DNA from: an uncultured Prevotellaceae bacterium
GTDB lineage: Bacteria; Bacteroidota; Bacteroidia; Bacteroidales; Bacteroidaceae
NCBI GenBank assembly: GCA_946185485.1
Contig: CAMHJQ010000018.1
Location: 1 to 64,000, forward strand
Direction of reading: 5' to 3'
DNA: 64,000 bases
A program made the translations under genes and the position numbers. The notes beneath the pieces are model-generated. The model ran no database searches. It was given only the letters and a program-made list of their open reading frames with translations, and was not told the origin of the DNA. Shown piece by piece: positions 1 to 11,036 of the stretch. Position 1 is the first letter of the stretch, and each line of letters begins with the position of its first letter.

Positions 1-104
1 TAAGTGAGCGAAATGCCAAATTTATTTGGGCATTTCCGAACGAAAGTACTTTCGATGGAACGTCAAAGGTACGAATAAGTGAGCGAAATGCCAAATTTAT
101 TTGG
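1..104. repeat. Duplicated 29-bp element with a palindrome, probable operator
   Basis: Positions 1-29 and 76-104 are identical over 29 bp. Each copy ends in the palindrome CCAAAT-tt-ATTTGG (16-29 and 91-104). The second copy holds the -33 boxes of two divergent promoters: CAAA at 92-95 for the leftward one and TTTG at 100-103 for the rightward one. Between the copies lies a second palindrome, CGAAAGTACTTTCG (41-54). A regulator site is an inference; the repeat and its overlap with both -33 boxes are directly visible. Confidence 0.6.
64..95 (-). promoter_or_regulatory. Leftward promoter, target gene outside the window
   Basis: On the minus strand, -33 TTTG (92-95) and -7 TACCTTTG (64-71) are separated by 20 bp, the Bacteroidetes arrangement. 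It would transcribe towards position 1 into a gene that is not in this window. Confidence 0.55.
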
Positions 105-131
105 ATATTCATCATAAAATTAGTACTTTTG
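100..131 (+). promoter_or_regulatory. Promoter of the flippase gene
   Basis: -33 TTTG (100-103), 20-bp spacer, -7 TACTTTTG (124-131). The predicted start point is about 17 nt before the ATG at 154. The -33 box lies inside the palindrome at 91-104. Confidence 0.7.
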
Positions 132-153
132 CATCCGTTTACATAGATGAGCC

Positions 154-1632
154 ATGCAAGAGGAGCATACTGACGACTACGAACATGTGTTGAAATACAC
201 CAGTCTGTTTGGTGGCGTGCAAGGTCTGATTATTCTGATCGGCCTGGTGCGCAACAAGTTCATGGCCTTGCTGCTGGGTGCTGGCGGTATGGGTTTGAAT
301 GCCCTGTTGGTATCCGTCCAAAACTTCTCGCAACAACTTACGGGTATGGGTATCTCCTTCGGCGCTGTACCCCGCCTGTCGGAGTTCTATGAACAGCAGC
401 GCCTCCTCGACTACCACATCCGCGTCATCCGTCTCTGGAGCCTGATAGCTGCTGTGTTGGGATTTGTGTTCTGCGTGTTGGTCAGTCCGCTGATGAACGA
501 GGCATCGTTCACGTGGGGCAACCACACTCTGCACTTTGCCATGCTGGGACTCTCGGTGGCTATGATAGCCATTACCAGTGGCGAGACTGCCATCCTAAAG
601 GCTACCCGCCGACTGGGTTCGCTGGCCCGTATCCAGATTGCCTCAGCCCTCTTTGGATTGGTCATCTCGCTGCCCCTGTACTACTTTCTGGGCCATTCGG
701 GAGTCGTACCCGTTATCGTAACCATTTCGCTGGGCACGATGGTGCTGACGCTGTACTATTCTTGGCGCTACTATCCCTTGCGCCTCCAGCTGCGCCGGCA
801 GATGTTGTCCGACGGCAGCGACATGGTGCGTCTGGGCATAGCCTTTGTACTGGCGGCCGCGGCAGGTAGTGCTGCCGAGATGCTTATCCGCTTCTTCCTG
901 AATGTGGAGGGCGGTCTGGGCGATGTCGGCCTCTACAATGCCGGCTTCATGATTACCATCACTTATGCTGGCATCGTCTTCTCAGCCATGGATACCGACT
1001 ATTTCCCACGCCTGTCGGCCGTGCGTCAGGATATTGCCAAGACCAACGAGACCGTCAACAAGCAGACCGAAGTATCGCTGCTGTTGCTGGCGCCTCTGCT
1101 GGTGGCGCTCATCATGCTGCTGCCCGTGCTTATACCCCTGCTCTTTAGCCGTGAGTTTATGCCTGTTGTAGGCATGGCGCAGGTGGCCGTGCTGGCTATG
1201 TACTTCAAGGTGCTGTCACTGCCCGTAGCTTACATCACGTTGGCCCGCCGCGCATCGCTCATCTACCTGTTGCTCGAGTTGACCTATTTCGTCGTGCTCG
1301 TCGTTGCCGTAGTGGTGGGCTATCGCTGGTGGGGACTGTGGGGCACGGGACTGGCCATTGTCATCGCCCATGGTGTGGAGTTCCTGTCGGTCAATGCTGC
1401 TGCTTACTGGCGCTTCGGCTACCGCAGCACCGTTCAGGTCTACCGCTATGCCATGATACAGACCGTCATCGGCCTGAGTGCTTACGCCCTGACGTTTTTC
1501 ACTGAGGGCCTGCACTATTGGATAGCAGAAGCCGCACTGACCTTTGTCAGTACGGCTTACTCTGTCGCTGTCCTTCGTCAGAAAACTCACCTTTGGGAAG
1601 CTCTGCGCAGAAAATTCGTAAAAATCTTTTAA
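154..1632 (+). CDS. Polysaccharide/lipid flippase, Wzx/MATE-like
   Basis: The 492-aa protein is almost entirely hydrophobic, with about 12-14 predicted membrane segments and short basic loops. Its N-terminal stretch LFGGVQGLIILIGLVRNKF fits Wzx-type O-antigen and exopolysaccharide flippases of the MOP superfamily. Such proteins move undecaprenyl-linked sugar units across the inner membrane. The ATG at 154 is chosen because it lies about 17 nt after a good promoter. No glycosyltransferases lie next to it in the window, so the cargo is unknown; the GDP-fucose genes at 44.5-47.8 kb are distant. A teichoic-acid or lipid II exporter is the alternative. Confidence 0.8.
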   Translation: MQEEHTDDYEHVLKYTSLFGGVQGLIILIGLVRNKFMALLLGAGGMGLNALLVSVQNFSQQLTGMGISFGAVPRLSEFYEQQRLLDYHIRVIRLWSLIAAVLGFVFCVLVSPLMNEASFTWGNHTLHFAMLGLSVAMIAITSGETAILKATRRLGSLARIQIASALFGLVISLPLYYFLGHSGVVPVIVTISLGTMVLTLYYSWRYYPLRLQLRRQMLSDGSDMVRLGIAFVLAAAAGSAAEMLIRFFLNVEGGLGDVGLYNAGFMITITYAGIVFSAMDTDYFPRLSAVRQDIAKTNETVNKQTEVSLLLLAPLLVALIMLLPVLIPLLFSREFMPVVGMAQVAVLAMYFKVLSLPVAYITLARRASLIYLLLELTYFVVLVVAVVVGYRWWGLWGTGLAIVIAHGVEFLSVNAAAYWRFGYRSTVQVYRYAMIQTVIGLSAYALTFFTEGLHYWIAEAALTFVSTAYSVAVLRQKTHLWEALRRKFVKIF

Positions 1633-1668
1633 TTCGCGGTTCAGACTCTTATCCGTTTACTCCGTTGT

Positions 1669-2772
1669 TTAGAATTTGAAGTCCATTTCCACGTCCACCA
1701 TGTTGTAGTTGTGCTTGGCCAGGCTACGGTCGTTGATGCGGGCATACTCCAGGTGCATCTCCAGGTTCTTGTTGAAGAAGTAGTTCAAACCCACTTCGTA
1801 CGATGTCTTGGCACTGCTCCATTCCTTGGTGCTGCGGTAGCACTGGTAGCGGGCCTTGGCGTGCAGTTTTGACTTGATGACGGGCACGATGCCGAAGACA
1901 TACCAACCGTCGGCCTTGTCGCCCTTCGTGTAGTCTACCTCGCGCACATTATTTGCGGCCTTGGCAGCACCCCAGCCCTGCGAGTGCAGATACTCGGCAC
2001 GGAACGTGTATTGATCCAAGTCGTACTCGGCAGACAGGGCATAGCGGTTCTTGGCCACGCTGCCTTTCTCACCATTCGCGAGCAACATGTCACCACGGCT
2101 ACCCGTCCATCCGAAGGCACCGATGCGCAGACCCTTGATAGGCATTACCCAGACGCCGCCGATGATGTCCTTGCGGTTGTCCTTGTCCGTTTCGTTCACA
2201 CCCTCACCGTTATAAACGCCTACCTGATAGTGGAACAGACGGCGTCCGTTAGCGTTGGGGAACAGGTCACCGGCAATCTGCACACCGATGTCACGGCCAC
2301 CAGAGGAACGCTCACCAGTACGGTCGCCGAAGCCCGACAGGTTGTTGATGACGTCGGCATAGGCGCGCCAGCCCTGCGTGATGGGGTGGGTGGGATTCTC
2401 GAAGGTGAAGGCACGTTTGAACTCTCCGGCACGCACCTTGAACTCCGGGTATTTGCGCCACTCTGCGTAGAGGTCTACCAACTGTACGGTAGGCTGTCCA
2501 GGACCTGTGGCGTTGGTGCCCTGAATCTGGGCACGCCAGTCGAAGTCACCGATTTTTCCATCCAGGATGAAACGGGCCAGACGCAGTTTGAACGAGTTTG
2601 AGTGGTTGCCTTCGGTGTCCTGCCCTTGATACTGCAACATGCCGTAGCCACTGAACTTGAAGTTCTTTACCCATTGTGGCACCTCGATGGTGGCCTTTTC
2701 TTTCTTCTCTTGTGCGTTAGAAGCCAATGCGAAGCCCGTTACGAAGAGGGCCAGGATCATTATTTTTTTCAT
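1669..2772 (-). CDS. Outer-membrane porin, phosphate-selective O/P type
   Basis: The 367-aa precursor starts with a signal peptide (MKKIMILALFVTGFALASNA) and ends in a beta-strand finishing VDVEMDFKF; a terminal aromatic residue is typical of outer-membrane barrels. Alternating hydrophobic and aromatic strands with short charged turns run throughout, including FSGYGMLQYQ near the N-terminus and LRLARFILDGKIGDFDWRAQ around residues 60-80, as in the OprO/OprP family. Passive uptake of anions or small solutes is the family role; the substrate cannot be read from sequence. It lies 5 bp downstream of rlmD on the same strand and may be cotranscribed. Confidence 0.75.
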   Translation of the reverse strand: MKKIMILALFVTGFALASNAQEKKEKATIEVPQWVKNFKFSGYGMLQYQGQDTEGNHSNSFKLRLARFILDGKIGDFDWRAQIQGTNATGPGQPTVQLVDLYAEWRKYPEFKVRAGEFKRAFTFENPTHPITQGWRAYADVINNLSGFGDRTGERSSGGRDIGVQIAGDLFPNANGRRLFHYQVGVYNGEGVNETDKDNRKDIIGGVWVMPIKGLRIGAFGWTGSRGDMLLANGEKGSVAKNRYALSAEYDLDQYTFRAEYLHSQGWGAAKAANNVREVDYTKGDKADGWYVFGIVPVIKSKLHAKARYQCYRSTKEWSSAKTSYEVGLNYFFNKNLEMHLEYARINDRSLAKHNYNMVDVEMDFKF

Positions 2773-2777
2773 AAAGC

Positions 2778-4262
2778 TTATCGTTTGGTTAGTAATACAA
2801 CATTCTCAACGTGTGGGGTATGGGGGAACATGTCCACCGGCTGCACGGCAACAACCTGGTAGGCTGCATCCAAGTCCTGCAGGTCGCGGGCTTGGGTGGC
2901 GGGGTTGCACGAGACGTAGACGATGCGCTCAGGGGCTGCCCTGAGGATAGTCTTCAGCACATCGGGGTGCATGCCGGCACGTGGCGGGTCGGTGATGATG
3001 ACGTCGGGGTGTCCGTGCTCGGCAATGAAGTCGTCCGTCAGGATGTCCTTCATATCGCCGGCGAAAAACAGTGTGTTGTTGATGCCGTTGAGCTCGCTGT
3101 TGATCTTGGCGTCCTCAATAGCCTCAGGGACGTACTCGATGCCGATGACCTTGCTGGCTTGCCGCGCCACGAAGTTGGCGATGGTGCCCGTGCCGGTATA
3201 GAGGTCGTAAATTAATGGATAATGGATAATGGATGATTGATAATTATCCATTTTCAATTCTCCATTTTCAATTGGAGCAAACGCAAACTCGCGAGTTACA
3301 GAGTAAAGATGATATGCCTGCTCAGTATTCGTCTGATAGAACGACTTGGGACCGACCTTGAAGCGGAGGTCTTCCATCAGCTCGAAGATGTGGTCGTTGC
3401 CCTTGAAGGTTAGGATATCCTGATCGCCAATAGTATCGTTGCATTTCTGGTTGTCTAAATACATCAGCGACGTAATCTGCGGGAACCGGTCGCCGATGTG
3501 TTGCATCAGTGCCTTGGTCTGCGTGTCGTCCTGTGCTAGGGTGTCTGCCGTGGTGTGGTCGTAGTGGAACTGGAAGATGACGAGCCACTCGCCGCTGGCA
3601 CTGTTGCGGATGATGACATCGCGCAGCAGTCCCACCTGCTGGCGTAGGTCGAAGAACGTCAATCCGTGCTCCAAGGCATAGCGGTACACCTCGTTGCGTA
3701 TCTCGTTGTGCAGGTCATCCATCAGCCAGCACTTCTCGATGGGTAGTATCTTGTCGAAGGCTCCGGTGATATGGAACCCGATGGCCGGCGTGTCCTTCAC
3801 CAACGTCTCGTCCTTCAGCTGCTCGCTGGTCAGCCACCGCTTGTTGGCACAGCCGAAGTCCAGCTTGTTGCGATACTCCTGCGTCTTCACACTGCCCAGG
3901 ATGGGGCGGAACTCCGGCAACTGCACCTTACCGATGCGCGTCAGCTGGTCTTTCACCTGCTGTTGTTTCATCTGGAGCTGTGCCTCGTAGGGCAACTGTT
4001 GCCACTTGCAACCGCCGCAGATGCCGAAATGCTGGCAGAACGGCTTTACGCGTACATTACTATATTTCTTATATCTAATGACCTCTGCCTCCATGTACGA
4101 GTGTTTTTTTCGGCGTACCTGCAGGTCGACAACGTCGCCTGGTACAGCCCATGGCACAAAAACCACCATGTCGTCCACTCGGGCCAGCGACTTCCCCTCA
4201 GCGGCAAAGTCCGTAATGAGGATGTCCTCCAGCACGGGCAGTGGTTTTTTCTTTCTTGTCAT
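2778..4262 (-). CDS. rlmD: 23S rRNA (uracil-5-)-methyltransferase, RlmD/TrmA family
   Basis: The 494-aa protein has a TRAM-like N-terminal domain, iron-sulfur cysteines C76, C82 and C85 (CQHFGICGGC), an SAM fold (YDLYTGTGTIANF), the DPPRAG motif at about 425 and the catalytic cysteine at about 452 in YVSCNPATQ. A glutamate at about 486 (HVENVVLL) completes the usual active site. It methylates a uridine of 23S rRNA using SAM; the exact site (747 or 1939) is not certain. Oddly, a 7-bp repeat array (3215-3274) is read in frame as about 20 residues (about 329-349), just before the SAM-binding motif. The promoter is at 4297-4328. Confidence 0.85.
   Translation of the reverse strand: MTRKKKPLPVLEDILITDFAAEGKSLARVDDMVVFVPWAVPGDVVDLQVRRKKHSYMEAEVIRYKKYSNVRVKPFCQHFGICGGCKWQQLPYEAQLQMKQQQVKDQLTRIGKVQLPEFRPILGSVKTQEYRNKLDFGCANKRWLTSEQLKDETLVKDTPAIGFHITGAFDKILPIEKCWLMDDLHNEIRNEVYRYALEHGLTFFDLRQQVGLLRDVIIRNSASGEWLVIFQFHYDHTTADTLAQDDTQTKALMQHIGDRFPQITSLMYLDNQKCNDTIGDQDILTFKGNDHIFELMEDLRFKVGPKSFYQTNTEQAYHLYSVTREFAFAPIENGELKMDNYQSSIIHYPLIYDLYTGTGTIANFVARQASKVIGIEYVPEAIEDAKINSELNGINNTLFFAGDMKDILTDDFIAEHGHPDVIITDPPRAGMHPDVLKTILRAAPERIVYVSCNPATQARDLQDLDAAYQVVAVQPVDMFPHTPHVENVVLLTKR
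3215..3274. repeat. Heptamer array inside the rlmD reading frame
   Basis: Successive 7-bp units in phase read ATGGATA, ATGGATA, ATGGATG, ATTGATA, ATTATCC, ATTTTCA, ATTCTCC, ATTTTCA, ATTG. The left units are approximate reverse complements of the right ones, so the array is also a rough palindrome. It keeps the rlmD frame open. Similar arrays elsewhere in this window sit between genes. Confidence 0.8.
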
Positions 4263-4296
4263 GATGTTTCTACGTATGATTCTTGATAATTCTTTG

Positions 4297-4328
4297 CAAA
4301 GATAATCATAAAAAATGAAATAACCAAA
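4297..4328 (-). promoter_or_regulatory. Promoter of rlmD
   Basis: On the minus strand, -33 TTTG (4325-4328), 20-bp spacer, -7 TATCTTTG (4297-4304), about 29 nt before the start codon. It diverges from the aspS promoter just to the right. Confidence 0.7.
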
Positions 4329-4334
4329 AGTTTC

Positions 4335-4366
4335 TTTGCTTATCTCATGGAAAATAAGTAACTTTG
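4335..4366 (+). promoter_or_regulatory. Promoter of aspS
   Basis: -33 TTTG (4335-4338), 20-bp spacer, -7 TAACTTTG (4359-4366). The ATG of aspS is at 4389, giving a leader of about 17 nt. Confidence 0.75.
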
Positions 4367-4388
4367 CACACCAAAATCGAGATATATC

Positions 4389-6170
4389 ATGTATAGAACT
4401 AGAACTTGTGGCGAGCTTCGCCTCGCCGATGCCGGACAGCAGGTGACGCTGGCCGGTTGGGTACAGCGGACGCGTAAGATGGGCGGCATGACGTTTGTCG
4501 ACCTGCGCGACCGTTATGGATTAACACAGTTGGTGTTTGACGAATCGAAAGATGCTTCGCTCTGCGAACAGGCTAACAAGTTGGGCCGCGAATGGTGCAT
4601 CCAGGTGGTGGGCACGGTCAGTGAGCGCCAGTCGAAAAACCCCAAGATGCCTACAGGCGATATTGAGATACTCGCTGTACAGCTCAACGTGCTCAGCGAG
4701 AGCCAAACACCGCCGTTCACCATCGAAGACAATACCGACGGTGGCGACGACATCCGCATGAAGTACCGCTATCTGGACCTGCGCCGTTCATGTGTCCGCA
4801 AGAACCTGGAGTTGCGCCACCGCATGACCATCCTCATCCGCAACTTCCTCGACAACCTGGACTTTATCGAGGTCGAGACGCCTATCCTTATCGGTTCTAC
4901 CCCTGAGGGAGCCCGCGACTTCGTGGTGCCCTCACGCATGAATCCCGGACAGTTTTATGCCCTGCCTCAGTCGCCACAGACGCTCAAGCAGCTGCTGATG
5001 GTCAGCGGCTTCGACCGTTACTTCCAGATTGCTAAGTGCTTCCGCGACGAGGACCTGCGTGCCGACCGCCAGCCGGAGTTTACGCAGATAGACTGCGAGA
5101 TGTCGTTTGCCGACCAGGAGGACGTGCTGAACATCTTCGAGGACTTGGCACGCCATCTGTTCAAGGAGGTGCGTGGTGTCGAACTGCCGCCCTTGGAGCG
5201 TATGACGTGGCACGAGGCCATGCGTCGCTTTGGCAGCGACAAGCCTGACCTGCGCTTTGGCATGGAGTTCGTCGAGCTAATGGACGTGCTGAAGGGCACG
5301 GGTACGTTCCCCGTGTTCAATGACGCCGAATATATCGGCGGTATCGTGGTTCCTGGCTGTGCCGACTATACGCGTAAGCAGCTCGACCAACTGACTGATT
5401 TCGTCAAGCGTCCGCAGGTGGGCGCCAAGGGCTTGGTGTATGTCAAGTACAATGCCGATGGCACCGTCAAGTCAAGTATCGACAAGTTCTATGAGCCTGA
5501 GGTGTGGCAGACGCTGAAGCAGAAGACTGGCGCCAACGACGGCGACCTGGTGCTTATCCTCAGCGGCGACAAGGCCGACAAGACGCGCACCCAGCTCTGC
5601 ACGCTGCGCTTGGAGATGGGCGACCGCTTGGGACTGCGCGACAAGAACGTCTTTAAGTGCCTGTGGATCGTTGACTTCCCGCTCTTTGAGTGGAGCGATG
5701 AGGAACAGCGCCTCATGGCCACCCACCATCCCTTCACGCTGCCCAATCCCGATGACATCCCCCTGCTTGATTCAGACCCTGCCAAGGTCCGTGCCGTGGC
5801 CTACGATTTCGTGTGCAACGGCATAGAGGTCGGTGGCGGTTCCCTGCGTATCCATGATGGCAAATTGCAGGAGAAAATGTTCCAGATCCTTGGCTTCACA
5901 CCCGAGCGTGCCATGGCGCAGTTTGGCTTCCTCATCAACGCCTTCAAGTATGGAGCACCGCCTCATGCCGGTCTTGCCTTCGGACTGGATCGCTTTGTCA
6001 GCATCATGGCAGGCCTTGATAGCATCCGTGACTGCATCGCCTTCCCGAAGAACAACAGCGGCCGCGACGTTATGCTCGACGCTCCGGGCGAACTCGACCC
6101 CAAACAGCTGGAAGAATTGCAGTTAAAGGTTGATTTGCAGTCCGATGCAGTTGATGTAAGTCAAGAATAA
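4389..6170 (+). CDS. aspS: Aspartyl-tRNA synthetase
   Basis: The 593-aa protein is full length for bacterial AspRS. It has an N-terminal OB-fold anticodon-binding domain ([20 protein letters not shown]), class II motif 2 ([20 protein letters not shown]), a bacterial GAD insertion in the middle, and class II motif 3 near the C-terminus ([15 protein letters not shown]). It charges tRNA-Asp with aspartate. Transcribed alone from its own promoter. Confidence 0.97.
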   Translation: MYRTRTCGELRLADAGQQVTLAGWVQRTRKMGGMTFVDLRDRYGLTQLVFDESKDASLCEQANKLGREWCIQVVGTVSERQSKNPKMPTGDIEILAVQLNVLSESQTPPFTIEDNTDGGDDIRMKYRYLDLRRSCVRKNLELRHRMTILIRNFLDNLDFIEVETPILIGSTPEGARDFVVPSRMNPGQFYALPQSPQTLKQLLMVSGFDRYFQIAKCFRDEDLRADRQPEFTQIDCEMSFADQEDVLNIFEDLARHLFKEVRGVELPPLERMTWHEAMRRFGSDKPDLRFGMEFVELMDVLKGTGTFPVFNDAEYIGGIVVPGCADYTRKQLDQLTDFVKRPQVGAKGLVYVKYNADGTVKSSIDKFYEPEVWQTLKQKTGANDGDLVLILSGDKADKTRTQLCTLRLEMGDRLGLRDKNVFKCLWIVDFPLFEWSDEEQRLMATHHPFTLPNPDDIPLLDSDPAKVRAVAYDFVCNGIEVGGGSLRIHDGKLQEKMFQILGFTPERAMAQFGFLINAFKYGAPPHAGLAFGLDRFVSIMAGLDSIRDCIAFPKNNSGRDVMLDAPGELDPKQLEELQLKVDLQSDAVDVSQE

Positions 6171-6225
6171 ACGAGAAAATGGTAAAAATCAGCTGTTTGC
6201 GGTAACAGAAAATTCCAAAAATACC

Positions 6226-6233
6226 TAATTTTG
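6226..6233 (+). promoter_or_regulatory. -7 box of the K/A-rich winged-helix gene
   Basis: TAATTTTG about 60 nt before the ATG at 6295. No -33 TTTG is seen at the usual 20 bp; one at 6196-6199 is 26 bp away. Confidence 0.45.
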
Positions 6234-6294
6234 CAGTGTCAAAATAAAGATAGAAGGAATTTATCTATTCAATAGTGTATTAATAAAAAAAACT

Positions 6295-6600
6295 ATGGCA
6301 GAAAAGAAAACTACAAAGAAGGCCGCTGCAGTAAAGGCAGAAGAGCCCAAGAAGGCAACTGTTAAGAAGGCTGCTGCTCCCAAGGCAGAGAAGAAGGCCG
6401 CTATTGCTCTGAACGCTGAGAACGCTGGTTTCAAGGCTGGTGATGTATATCAGGCTCTTGCAGCCGCTGAGAAGGCTCTGAGCGTCAAGGAGATTGCCAA
6501 GGCTGCTAAGATCAGCGAGGAGGAAACTCTGCTGGGTCTGGGCTGGCTTTTCAAGGAGGGCAAGCTTAACGCTGCTGACGACAAAGTTACACTTGCTTAA
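6295..6600 (+). CDS. Winged-helix protein with a histone H1-like Lys/Ala tail
   Basis: 101 aa. Residues 1-38 are a Lys/Ala-rich tail (MAEKKTTKKAAAVKAEEPKK and onward). Residues 45-101 form a small winged-helix domain (GDVYQALAAAEKALSVKEIA, then a wing ending DDKVTLA), resembling the DUF2582 wHTH family. The tail suggests non-specific DNA or RNA binding, as in bacterial H1-like proteins; this is an inference. A terminator follows at 6623-6656, so the gene is probably monocistronic and well expressed. Confidence 0.75.
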   Translation: MAEKKTTKKAAAVKAEEPKKATVKKAAAPKAEKKAAIALNAENAGFKAGDVYQALAAAEKALSVKEIAKAAKISEEETLLGLGWLFKEGKLNAADDKVTLA

Positions 6601-6622
6601 TCTACTTTAGAAAGCATAAAAG

Positions 6623-6656
6623 GGCTGGAAGCTTTCAAGGCTTGCCAGCCTTTTTT
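6623..6656 (+). terminator. Rho-independent terminator
   Basis: GGCTGG (6623-6628) pairs with CCAGCC (6645-6650), with inner AGC/GCT pairing, followed directly by six T (6651-6656). It closes the winged-helix gene and shows that the start of the next gene is not at 6642 but at the ATG at 6663. Confidence 0.85.
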
Positions 6657-6662
6657 AATCCC

Positions 6663-7004
6663 ATGGGCTACGATAAGCAGATACTCGTGATTCTCACCGA
6701 GGTTGGTGAGCGTGGTATAAGCGTGCAGGCCATTGCTAAGCATGTTTACAACATGAATTGTACCTTCTTCCATCAGCCCGACTACGAGGAAATCCGCACC
6801 TACGTCCAGCAATACCTGCTGCGCAATAGCAAGTCGTCGCAATCGCTCGTAGAACGTACCGATCGCCGAGGTTACTACCGTCTCAATGCTACCGGTTCTG
6901 CCGATGCCCAACAGTTGCTGCTCCAGTTCAGCGACATCACGACGGAAGAAAAAGAAGAGGAGAAGCCCCCTGTGCAAGACCTCTCCCTCGACCTCTTCGC
7001 CTAA
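6663..7004 (+). CDS. Small conserved protein, probable winged-helix fold
   Basis: 113 aa from the ATG at 6663 (MGYDKQILVILTEVGERG); a longer frame from 6642 would run through the terminator stem. The pattern ISVQAIAKHVYNMN followed by YLLRNSKSSQSLVERTD and RRGYYRLN looks like a helix-turn-helix with a beta wing. The C-terminus is acidic (TTEEKEEEKPP). I do not recognise the family. It lies directly downstream of another winged-helix gene. No membrane segment or signal peptide. Confidence 0.65.
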   Translation: MGYDKQILVILTEVGERGISVQAIAKHVYNMNCTFFHQPDYEEIRTYVQQYLLRNSKSSQSLVERTDRRGYYRLNATGSADAQQLLLQFSDITTEEKEEEKPPVQDLSLDLFA

Positions 7005-7014
7005 CTTACATTAA

Positions 7015-7650
7015 TCACTGATTTCCTTTACTTATTATTCCCAGACTTCCTTCACTTCTTAGTTTCTTAACCACCTTTGCCGGTACACCGGCAACCACCG
7101 TGTATGCTGGTACGTCCTGTGTTACCACGGCACCTGCCGCCACCACGCTATGCTGTCCGATGGACACCCCTGGCAGTACCACCGCATTGGCTCCTATCCA
7201 CACATCGTCCCCGATTACTACTGGCTTGGTTGAAACGCCTTGTTCGTCAATACGTTTTGTGTTGTCGTTAAAATTATGGTTCAGAGCTGTTACCACGATG
7301 CCTTGCGCCAGATTTACATGGTTGCCGATGCATATAGGCCCAATTACCGTACAATGCAATCCTATGCGCGTGTAGTCGCCGATGATGACGTCGCCTACGG
7401 CATTGTTGATGCAGCAGTACGACTCCACTACGCTACTGCGTCCCAGCCAAAATCGGCGGTAGGGTGGCGTGTCCATGCGTACGCTATCGTATATTTTTGA
7501 GCTTCGTCCGCGGTGCTGGTAAAGTGGTGCCAATAGGCGTATGTACCATCGCGGCCGTGCGTCGCGCTGGTTCATCACGATGTAGTCTATCCATCTTTTC
7601 AACTGAGGATTGTTCTTGAGCCCTGCTCTAAGCGTATCTTTGTCTTTCAT
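7015..7650 (-). CDS. Hexapeptide-repeat O-acetyltransferase
   Basis: 211 aa from the ATG at 7650 ([11 protein letters not shown]). The C-terminal two thirds consist of left-handed beta-helix hexapeptide repeats ([20 protein letters not shown], then [20 protein letters not shown]) and the closing [16 protein letters not shown], as in maltose/galactoside and serine O-acetyltransferases and in colanic-acid type WcaF enzymes. It probably transfers an acetyl group from acetyl-CoA to a sugar; the acceptor is unknown. The in-frame ATG at 7668 is rejected because the -7 box (7656-7663) would lie inside the gene. The mRNA is probably leaderless. Confidence 0.8.
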   Translation of the reverse strand: MKDKDTLRAGLKNNPQLKRWIDYIVMNQRDARPRWYIRLLAPLYQHRGRSSKIYDSVRMDTPPYRRFWLGRSSVVESYCCINNAVGDVIIGDYTRIGLHCTVIGPICIGNHVNLAQGIVVTALNHNFNDNTKRIDEQGVSTKPVVIGDDVWIGANAVVLPGVSIGQHSVVAAGAVVTQDVPAYTVVAGVPAKVVKKLRSEGSLGIISKGNQ

Positions 7651-7655
7651 GCTTG

Positions 7656-7687
7656 CAAAAGTAAGCATAATAATTCATACTGCCAAA
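7656..7687 (-). promoter_or_regulatory. Promoter of the acetyltransferase gene, leaderless
   Basis: On the minus strand, -33 TTTG (7684-7687), 20-bp spacer, -7 TACTTTTG (7656-7663). The predicted start point falls at about 7650, on the A of the start codon. Confidence 0.7.
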
Positions 7688-7770
7688 TATTCCGCGTCAG
7701 AATAATTTACCGTTTTGGATCAAGACAGTAATTCGTTACTCGATAAGAACCGAACCCTAATTTTTATTAA

Positions 7771-10991
<3,221 letters not shown>

Positions 10992-11036
10992 GATGATAAA
11001 ATGGGAAAATTTAATCAATAGAGATATAGTAAGAAT

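Noticed and set aside
6642..6662. Upstream start for the second winged-helix gene
   Set aside because: Lies in the terminator stem and T-tract; the ATG at 6663 follows it.
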